DNA from: Aedoeadaptatus nemausensis
GTDB taxonomy: Bacteria; Bacillota; Clostridia; Tissierellales; Peptoniphilaceae
DNA length: 64,000 nucleotides
Assembly: GCF_903819165.1 (NCBI RefSeq)
Contig: NZ_CAIJCS010000016.1
Location: forward strand, 121,258-185,257
Direction: 5' to 3'
The position numbers were made by a program, and so were the translations under genes. The notes under the pieces were generated by a model. The model was given only the letters and a program-made list of their open reading frames with translations, made no database searches and was not told where the DNA came from. This document shows, piece by piece, positions 52,661 to 61,500 of the stretch (positions are counted from its first letter, which is position 1; each line of letters opens with the position of its first letter).

Positions 52661-52724
52661 AGGAAGATGATCATCTTATACGGTTAATTTTTCTTCCAAA
52701 AGTATAGCATTCATTCATAAGATT

Positions 52725-52779
52725 TTTTAGGAGGAGGGAATAGGCCGTTGCGATTCGGCCTCTTTCCCTCCTCCTAAAA
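52725..52779. repeat. Long near-perfect inverted repeat (55-base hairpin)
   Basis: TTTTAGGAGGAGGGA-AGGCCG pairs with CGGCCT-TCCCTCCTCCTAAAA around an eight-base loop; about 22 paired positions. Not an ordinary terminator because of its stem length. Could be a small mobile-element remnant or a structured RNA. Confidence 0.7.
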
Positions 52780-53048
52780 CCACCTCCCATTCCACCCTAA
52801 CGCTTTCTATATGTCCAAACGGCTTACGCCGTTTGATTCCTGTTGGGCTGCGTCGCGAGAGATATATTCTGAGTTGGATTTTTATTTTCGTCTCTGCCTT
52901 TCGGGCGAGCGTCCGTCTAATCTTACCGATCAGCCTTCGCTACGCTCGGCTTCTCGGAGATTATTGAATTGAGACCTGCCACGAAATCAAAGATTTCGGG
53001 CTAGGGCTTCAGCTCGCCCCTACAAATCACGATCTCAGCTTTCGCACA

Positions 53049-53080
53049 CGTAGGGGCGGGCCTGCCCGCCCGCAAGGGGT
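53049..53080 (+). repeat. REP-like GC-rich palindromic element, full copy
   Basis: Reads CGTAGGGGCGGGC then CTGCCCGCCCGCAAGGGGT; the GGGCGGGC/GCCCGCCC arms form a stable hairpin. Related pieces occur at 15555-15572 and 63774-63797, always between genes. Confidence 0.65.
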
Positions 53081-53123
53081 ATGCGGAAATACTCCCCAAA
53101 ATATAAAAGATATTTCCTCTGAA

Positions 53124-53160
53124 CAAAAAAATCCATTGAGGATTCCTCCCCAATGGATTT
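53124..53160 (-). terminator. Terminator of the phosphodiester glycosidase gene
   Basis: On the minus strand AAATCCATTG pairs with CAATGGATTT, followed by a run of T residues. Confidence 0.85.
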
Positions 53161-53172
53161 TCTCATTACATT

Positions 53173-55278
53173 CTATTCTTTCTCATAAATGGAAATGGAG
53201 CGGTCGCTCTTGCCGTAATAAACTTCCATCCCCAAATTTTCCACCACAAAACGCAGGGGAATCATGGTGCGGTCGTCGCGAATAGCGGCCCCCACATCGA
53301 GAGGCACGTTCTTCCCGTCGATGCGGGCCTCCTTGCGATCCACAGGTAGCTCCAAGGTTCGCCCTTTGTAATGGACGGTGGCGACCCGTTCAGCACGATC
53401 CCATTCCACCTCGGCGCCGTAACTTTCCATAACGAAGCGAAGGGGCACGAGGGTGCGATCCCCTTCGATCGTGGGCCGCGTATCCATGGTCATCTTCTTG
53501 CCGCCCATAGAGTAATCGGTTTTGCCCACCGTCATGGCGAGCTTCCGATACCCGGGAGCGTCCATCAGATAATAACTCCGTTGAGTGCCGAAAGACGCCT
53601 CGATGGCCACATAAGCCTTGCCCTCGGGGCGGAGCGTAAACACGGCGGCGGGAGGATAGAGCCCGCTTCCCGTAGGCTTCTTCCAACTCTCCGTATTGAT
53701 GGCGGCCTTGGCGTTTACCACATTCCAATTCATTTGATTGGGATCCAGCGCGATGTTACGACCGGCCTTCGTTTGGCCCTTGGGCGCCAACGACACGCGA
53801 TTTCCGTTTCGCGTAGAGGCGAAATTCAAAGACTTCATGGCCGCAGGGCTCGAAATCGTAACGGGAAGCTTGATCTTAGCGCCGTTACTCATGGTCAAGA
53901 CAATATCGGTTTTTCCCGTACTCGGGGAAAGGAAACGACTGTAAACCCAGGCGTCATTGCCGAAAGCCGTGTCGCTTAAACCATAGGTCACGGAAGAAGG
54001 TTGCACCGGATGGTAATTAGTATCCCAAGCCTTCTTCAGCTTGTAGGTGGCCACCTCGCCGATAACCACAGACTTGGGCCCGTCGATTTCCCCGCCGGCC
54101 ACGGCCGTGCGCGGCGCCTTATTCATAACGCCGATGCCGTTGACGATCCGCCGCTGAGACGCGTGGCGCTCGGGATGAGCCACTACGGAATTCTTGAAAT
54201 CCCCGTGGCCTCTCGCCACCATGGTCGTAGACCCGCCGCCGTCTAAATTAATCGCCTTGTCCACGCCGAAAGACGACACCGCCGCCGCCCATTCGGCGAG
54301 ACGCATACCGCCGGATTTGCGATTGCGCCCCTCCGTCGCCAGAAGATACACCGTCTTGCCGTCCTTTGAAATAGCGGCGGCACTTCGGGCCCGCCGGCCG
54401 TCGATAGAATCGGCATCCATGGTGTAAAGCTTCGGACGCCCGTTTTCCACGAGGAGTGCGTGGCCGCCGATTAAAAACTGCCAATTTCTGTCCGGCGCAA
54501 TGCGGTAATCCAATTTCAAAGTACTTCCGACCCGCACATGCTTCCGAATAAAATCCTTCGCCCGGCCGTTTACCTGCAAAATAAACTTACCTTTAGGCGT
54601 GGCCATAGGGAGCGGGCCGTTTAGCGAAATCTTTTCCACCTTGCCGTTGCCCGCCACGAGAACCTCGCCGCTGCCCCTAAGCCCTCTCGAGCGGGACGTC
54701 CAGAAATCATTATAAAGCTGGATCGAATCCTTATGAGAAGGCACCTGCGTGTGATTAATAATATAATCCGTCTTATTTAAGCCGCTAATGGGATAACTGG
54801 CCCCGTCGCTCGCGTAGGCCCCGCCGGAAAAAGTAAAGGATTCGATATGAGCCCTTCTGTTGCCGTCTACGCCGAAAGCGTAAAGCCCGATAGACTCGAG
54901 AGGCGAAGACTGAAGTTTGCCTTCCACCACCGACGGGCCGAAGGGCGCTCCCTGCTTCGACATATTAAAGAAATCCCCGTTAATGGCGGCGTAAGCGTCC
55001 GTGCGATCGGCCATATTGGACACCGTGTCCCGCCGAGTATAGGTACCTGCGCCGGCCATCACCTCGAGAGAAGCATAGGGATTATTGAGATCCACCTGAA
55101 TCACATCCACCACGTGATTCCTTCCGCCGACTTTCACCTGCACCTCCCGCCGAATCACGCCGGGAGAAACCTGCACCCGCCCCTTCTCCTTTAAAGCGGC
55201 GGCCTCCGCCGGGCGAGACACCGCCAAAAGGACAAAGAACAATGCGAATAAAAGAACATGAGCCTTGCAATCTTTCAA
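53173..55278 (-). CDS. Secreted phosphodiester glycosidase (NAGPA domain) with C-terminal stalk repeats
   Basis: A 701-residue exported protein. A signal peptide (HVLLFALFFVLLAVSRPAEA, about 7-27) is followed by a NAGPA-type phosphodiester glycosidase domain with AAINGDFFN near residue 100 and INLDGGGSTTM near residue 345. After a linker with strand-rich segments, two copper-amine-oxidase-N-type stalk repeats close the protein (DRTLVPLRFVMESYGAEVEWD and DRTMIPLRFVVENLGMEVYYG). It has no sortase signal. The start is TTG at 55278, supported by AAAGAGGTG. It may trim sugar phosphodiesters on wall polymers or exopolysaccharide. Divergent from the giant surface protein gene. Confidence 0.87.
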   Translation of the reverse strand: MKDCKAHVLLFALFFVLLAVSRPAEAAALKEKGRVQVSPGVIRREVQVKVGGRNHVVDVIQVDLNNPYASLEVMAGAGTYTRRDTVSNMADRTDAYAAINGDFFNMSKQGAPFGPSVVEGKLQSSPLESIGLYAFGVDGNRRAHIESFTFSGGAYASDGASYPISGLNKTDYIINHTQVPSHKDSIQLYNDFWTSRSRGLRGSGEVLVAGNGKVEKISLNGPLPMATPKGKFILQVNGRAKDFIRKHVRVGSTLKLDYRIAPDRNWQFLIGGHALLVENGRPKLYTMDADSIDGRRARSAAAISKDGKTVYLLATEGRNRKSGGMRLAEWAAAVSSFGVDKAINLDGGGSTTMVARGHGDFKNSVVAHPERHASQRRIVNGIGVMNKAPRTAVAGGEIDGPKSVVIGEVATYKLKKAWDTNYHPVQPSSVTYGLSDTAFGNDAWVYSRFLSPSTGKTDIVLTMSNGAKIKLPVTISSPAAMKSLNFASTRNGNRVSLAPKGQTKAGRNIALDPNQMNWNVVNAKAAINTESWKKPTGSGLYPPAAVFTLRPEGKAYVAIEASFGTQRSYYLMDAPGYRKLAMTVGKTDYSMGGKKMTMDTRPTIEGDRTLVPLRFVMESYGAEVEWDRAERVATVHYKGRTLELPVDRKEARIDGKNVPLDVGAAIRDDRTMIPLRFVVENLGMEVYYGKSDRSISIYEKE

Positions 55279-55301
55279 AATAACACCTCTTTCTCCTTAC
55301 C

Positions 55302-55307
55302 ATTATA
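55302..55307 (-). promoter_or_regulatory. -10 box of the phosphodiester glycosidase gene
   Basis: Minus strand TATAAT within the palindrome CATTATAATG, about 25 bases before the TTG start. The -35 is weak. Confidence 0.45.
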
Positions 55308-55445
55308 ATGCAGAAAAGCGGCGAAACGGACCATAATATAAAACGTATTAAAAACGTAAAAAACAAAACCCTTCATAGGAAAGCGAAGAGGAAAAGAAGA
55401 ACCCTTCTCATTCCCTGAATAAAGCCAAATAAAACGTTTTTTATC

Positions 55446-55474
55446 TTGTATACCTACCACCTATTATATATAAT
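55446..55474 (+). promoter_or_regulatory. Promoter of the giant surface protein operon
   Basis: TTGTAT (55446-55451), 17 bases, TATAAT (55469-55474). Leaves a leader of about 50 bases to the ATG. Confidence 0.7.
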
Positions 55475-55532
55475 GAACAGATAAAGAAGTTTATGTTACT
55501 TCTTTAAATACACTATAGAAAGGAGGGAGAAA

Positions 55533-58500
55533 ATGAACAGGAAATTACGTCTATTCATGCTATTTTTAATGCTGACACTTTTCGCACACGGCACAGTTTA
55601 TGCAGCCGACGAAAAAGATTTAGGCGACGACGCCCCGGTGGCGGTGGAAACTTCAGTTTCTCCCGATACGACAGAGGGAAAGGATGAACAAGATCCGATT
55701 CCGACGGAAGCGGCAGAAACAGAATCCGCTCCGACTATAGAAGAAAAAGACGGGACTCCCGCAGATGGCGATCTCGCAACCGAAGAAAAGGACCTTGCAA
55801 TCGAACCGAAGACGGCGACACAAAACGCCCCCAAATCGATGGAAGATGCAGCAGGCGAAACGGAAGCGGACGCTAAGGACGAGGCGGATAAAAATCCGGC
55901 CGACACACCTAAAGCAGACTCCGAAGAGGATGCAGGCGATAAAGAAGTGACGGCGGATGGAAAACCGGCCGACGGTACGGAAGCAAATTCTGAAACGGAA
56001 ACAACCGAAACCGGCAAAACAACCGAAGCCGACCAAAAAACGGAAGCGGCGGCGGAAGAAGAAAAGCCCGTCGAGGTTAAAAACCAGGTGGAACCTTCCG
56101 AGGATCTTAAAAAACTCGGCGAACAGATAAAAGCCGAGAAAGACAAAGAGAAGAAGAAAAAACTTCAAAATGAGTACAATGAAAAGTACTTGAAAGAAGT
56201 TGAGGAGTCCGCTTCGGGTAAGCTGACCGACGACATGGATCAACGCTTAACCGATAAAGAGGAGATTGCACGATACAATCAAATCAAGGAAAAGCGTAAA
56301 GAAATCGAACAAAAAATCGCCGACGGTAAGTTGACGCAAAAAGACGTCGACGAACTGAACAAACTTTTAGGCGGTTTCGAGCCTCCCCGCGCATTAACGG
56401 ACGAGGAAAAGGCGATCCGAAAAGATCTCGCGACGAAGCCTTACATTAATATCGACGAGAAGAACTCTTCTGAAGAAGGTAAGAAACTTTACGAAGATTA
56501 TAAAAAGGTAAAAGATGCCTTGGATAAGGCGCTGGATCCCGATCAAGACGGACTAAGCCAGGAAGAGCTGGAAGCCCTCGGCGTTAAAGATCTTCAAGAG
56601 CTCAAGAAAAAGTTCGACGATCTCAACAAGCAAGTCTTGGACGGCATCAACTCTACGGATCCGAAGAAGAAGATTACTCCGGCCTTCGGAGAGAAAAATG
56701 GAGACCCGAGAATTAATGTCTATCCATTCGATTTTTCCGGCGGTGTCGGCGGCCAATTGGAAGGCGATACCTACTACGTTCCCGATAATACCCCCCTGGA
56801 TCTCTTAGTCCAGGTAGGGAAAAACAATGATGGGAAAGAACTTACCTTTACCATTACGCCCAATAAAGTGGGCAATCCCTTAGGGGAAAATCCCAAGGCT
56901 GATTTAAATAGCCTTGTCTTTTTAAACGGCAATGCAGTAGAACTTACAGCCAATGAAGATGGATCCTATTCCTTTACTACGGCTGAAGATTTCGGCGTAG
57001 CTCAATTAAAATTCCAAATTCCCGGATTTTACGGCAATTTACACGAAGGCTTTTCCATAACAATGAAAGCCGGAGATAAAACGATTAAGAAGAATTTCTT
57101 AATTACGAAAAAAGGATACGATGAAAATCCGGAAGTAGGGGAAATCGGGTCCGATGATCCGGCGAAACCCAAGGAATTCGACGGCGGCAACATCACCGAT
57201 GGCTATGTCAACGACGACACGGATAAAGTAGCCAATATCTTCACTCTTTTAAAGAAGAGCAACGGCTACATCGACGATGTGATCGTAAACTCTTCCAACG
57301 GGGAATCTCTTCCCTTATCTCATGTGAAGATCACCATGAAGTTGCCGAAATACAACGATAAATTTGCCGAATATATTCATAAATCCGGCTTAAAGTATCA
57401 CAAAGTAGATGACGGCACTTACGTTCTCGAGATTGAGAAGAGAAATTTTGAAAAAAATCTTGAAGGGAAAAATCCCAAAGAATTAACTCAGGATGAACTT
57501 AAAAACCTTCTTCTCGACGACGGAACCAATAAAAAATACGTCGATGACAATGGCGACGTTTACGAAGTTAAAGAAGTTCTTCAAAAGGACGACTTTAAAG
57601 TGGACGGCAAGACCCTTTATAAAAAAGAAGGCGAAAGCTTTGTAAAAGTCGGCGACTTTGATGAAAAAGGCAAGTTGACGAAAGACGGCACTACCTATAT
57701 CTTACAAGGGGACAAATTGCTCACCTACACATCGGAAGAAGATGTTTACGAAGGCAATGTGGCCAACAATAAGGATGGCAAGGCGGATACCAATGTAACC
57801 CCGAGCCTTGAAGGAAAACAGGTTACCATTGAAAAAGATGGTAAAACTTCTTTTGGAGGCACCATCGTCGGCGGAAAAGACGGCGGCGCGATCTTTGATT
57901 CATCCCATCGCTTTAAGCAAGTTCCCGACGAGAACTTTGTAGGGGTTGAAAAAGCCCTGGTAGATTCGAACGGGAAACGAGTGCATGGTAAAACTTATGA
58001 AGAAGCCGATGTCAAAACCGATGCGAACGGCAACAAGACCGTTACCATCGACGGCGTCGAGTATAAGATTAAAGAAAACGCTGTATTTAACAAAGCAGGC
58101 TATCTGCTGAGCGGCTATACCTTCAGACCGGGAGAAGTCCTGGTGGATCAATACGGCCGCTTAATGGAAGATATTACCGTTACTAAGAATGATAAAGGGA
58201 ACTACTCCTTTAGTAAAAAAGGAAAGACACCTAATGTTACATTCAATGTTAGCGAAACTATCGACCGAATCTTTGTCAATAATAACAATTATGTCGAAGA
58301 CAAAGATGGTTATACTGCTATCGTCGGCAAGTATTATTACGACAAAGAGAAGGATCAGTTCGTCGAAGCAAAAGACGGTAAAGTGATCGGCGATAAATTC
58401 TTCGCAGGCTATAAGGAACTCAAACTCGATCCAAAGCTAGGCTACGGAGAATCTCTCGTTCCCGACGAGGCCACGAAACTTAACGGCAGCTTAGATCCTA

Positions 58501-61500
58501 AGGATTATTACAAAGTAGGCGACGCTTACTATGTAAAGAAAACCTTAGGTGAAGGGGACAAGGCGAAAGAATATTATGTTCGGGCCGACGGTAAAAAAGA
58601 TGATCTCATTTTGTCCAAAGAGGACATGAGCTTCTACGTTCAAAAACTGGGCGATGAAGAGAGAATCGTCTCCATCGAAAGCATTTTCGATGCCGTCAAC
58701 AACGCCAAATTCGGCTTGCGCTTCCCGGGCTTCTTAACGGGCAAGGACATCGGCTACACTTTAAGAGCCGAATTCCAAGCAAGTTATGAGCGCCTTAACG
58801 ATAAGGGAGAAACGGAAGAAGTTTCCATCTTTAAAGATAAGGACGGAAAGCAAGCGGCGAAAGACACCACGAAAGTAGTCAATCGTTACTTCTATCTGAA
58901 GGAAAAACCGACAGGTGAAGCTTTATTCTTTAAGAATGCGCCTGCCGATCTGTCGAAAAATCTGGATTATAATTTCTTCAATATCTTCTATCGCGACGGC
59001 AGCGATCGTCAACGAGACCAATACATTATCGGTCTTTTAGATAAAGAAGCTAAGGCGAAAACAGATGAAGAAAAAGCAAAGATTGAAAAAGAACTAAAAT
59101 TCTTAGATCTTTTAAGAAGAGAGTTAAAGAAACTGGACCCCAAGGCTGAGTTTAAAGTTGAAGGAGAAGACGAAGATAGAACTCTTTCCATTGTCGACGG
59201 CGATGGTAATGCTTTAGATTTACCACGTACCCTACGTTGGACCCTCGGGTTCAATAATAAGGGCGGCGGTCTCTTCCCGGAATATCCCGGCGCTTCGATT
59301 ATTGTAGAAGATCACAACATGGACAATCGCCTGATTTACGATGAAGTGATCATTAACGATACGAAAGAAAACTGGGAAAGAATAAAGGAAGAAAAAGGCA
59401 AAGAATTTGCAGGAACCGATGAGTATTTCTTCTTAGATCAACTGGATAAGATTCGCCTCGGAATCAATCCCAATTACGTCGAAAGCTATTTTGTCGCCGT
59501 CGACGGATTTGAAATCTCGGCTGATGAGATTAAGGGCGCTCTCGGTGACAATCAAAAGGCGACCTTAAAGAAACACGGTGTCGATTTCGAAATCACCCGC
59601 GACAAAGACAAGGGACAAATTCACATCAAGGTATTAAATGCCTTCTATAAGAAGAATGATACTGAAGATAAGAGTTTTAAATTCTATAGTCCCGTACAAA
59701 AAGCTTATGCAGAACAGATTAATGAAGTACTAAAGACTAAAGAAGGCGAAGATCTTCTCAGTGTCGAATCAAAAAAAGCATTAAAGGATTCATTTGATAC
59801 TTTGCTTGGGAAAGTTTATAAGGGAGGTACTCCCTGCTATAACAAGCTTTCCATCAAATTCGACAATCTTCTCAAAAAAGTCGATGACACCACCGAGGAT
59901 GGACAAAAACAGCTAAAGACCATTCAAGAATCCATGATTCGCGAATTAAATCGTCTCAAGCTTTCCTATCTCGATAGCAAAAAAGGCGACTACCGCCACG
60001 ACGATATGCGTTTTAACGCCATTCAGTTTGAACTGAAACCGGGCACCACTATCGGTGGGGCGACGGATTCGTCGAAGCGTAAGATCATCGGCATCACTTC
60101 GGTGATCAATCCCATGGTCGACATTCCCTTTACCGATGAATTTGGACAAATCCTCACGAACAAAGATAAGTACGTGAAGGAAGAAATTCAAAAGATTCTG
60201 AAGGATAAGGATGACAACTTTAAAGAGAATTGGAATAAGCAGGAATCTTCTTATCGCGATGTGATGAAACAAGCATTCGACAGCGTCAAAGATAAGATCG
60301 ATAAGGATACAATCGAAATAAAAGATCTTGCGACATTTGATTCAAAGGCAGACTATAAGAAAAAGTTACCTTATTCTGCTAAAAAAGGCAGTGAACTTTT
60401 CTACGGCGATCTCGCTACCGGCGAAGGTAAAAACCGTAAGAGCTTAAAGGACAGCAAGGGCAATCCCATTAATCCTTACCATGTCGGCGACGGCGAAAGT
60501 ATTACGACGGTTGATAAAAACATCGATGCAAACCTCGAGAAATACAAGGGAAAAATCGATGTAGATAAGTTCAAGAAGTCTCAAGCTTATAAAGAACTTA
60601 CCAATCCTTCCATCGACCTTGCGGCTTATTATATGAGCAATCAGGGCTATGACCGCGCTTTCTACAAAAACTTTGCGAATTATCGCCTGTCTTTGGCAGG
60701 TCAAGGCCCCGGTTTATTCGAAAAAGATAGCCACTGGAAGAATAAGGTTTGTCCGTCGGGCATCGGTCTCGGCCACTGTATTGAAAAAGCAGGGGAAGAT
60801 GCCGGCGTTGAAAAAGAAGACGGAGCTGACGGCAAGGGCACATCCGGCGCTACCGATGCAGGCTTCAAGCTCGTCTACGAACCTTCCGTTCCCACACCGG
60901 AAAAGGAAAATCCGAAATTCGATAAAACATCCAAAACGAAGGAACTCGATCTTTCGAAAGATGGAAAAGATAAGGAAGGAAAAGACAAAGATATTACCGT
61001 AGACTTTACGGTAACAGTCAAAGTCGACAAGCTAAACACGACGCAAAAAGTAACCAATGAAGCGCTGAAGCCGGTCAAAGAAGAAAAAGAAACTTCCGAA
61101 ACCGATAAGAAATCTGAGAAACTGAGTGTAAACGCTAATTATAATGAAAAAGGTTATTACGTTTACAAAAATAGTTTAATCATCGATTTCTTGCCGGAAA
61201 TTTTCCAATTGCAAAACGGCAGCCTACTGACCCTAAAGGTCGATGAGGACGCTATGAAGCAAAACGGCGCCAATAAAACGCTGGATTTGGAAGAGTTCCA
61301 AAAGAATGCCAAGCCTCTTTATGTAGAAAATATTTATGACTATGTAAAGACCCTAGATGGAGATAAGAAAACAGTTTTAGAAGCGGCCATTAAAAAAGCT
61401 GAAGCGGAAGGCAAGCTGAAAGAAGGCAAATTAACCCGCGCCATCTTGGCGTGGTTGCCCGAATTCGAAGCACCTCACGGTGATAAGACACAGTTTACTT

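Larger units (their letters stand above)
52413..53123. other. Hairpin-rich non-coding region downstream of gdhA
   Basis: About 700 bases without a convincing gene. From left: a possible minus-strand coding remnant (52470-52615), a bidirectional terminator (52625-52660), a 55-base hairpin (52725-52779), then smaller dyads such as AAACGGC-TTAC-GCCGTTT near 52828, a CGATCAGCCTTCGCTACGCTCGG-type inverted stretch near 52930, CGAAATC-AAA-GATTTCG near 52982, a partial REP-like piece (AGCTCGCCCCTAC, about 53017-53030) and a complete one at 53049-53080. Confidence 0.6.

Noticed and set aside
55598..56243. Minus-strand frames opposite the 5' part of the giant surface protein gene
   Set aside because: They arise from the repetitive acidic codons on the plus strand and give low-complexity Ser/Ala/Phe sequence.
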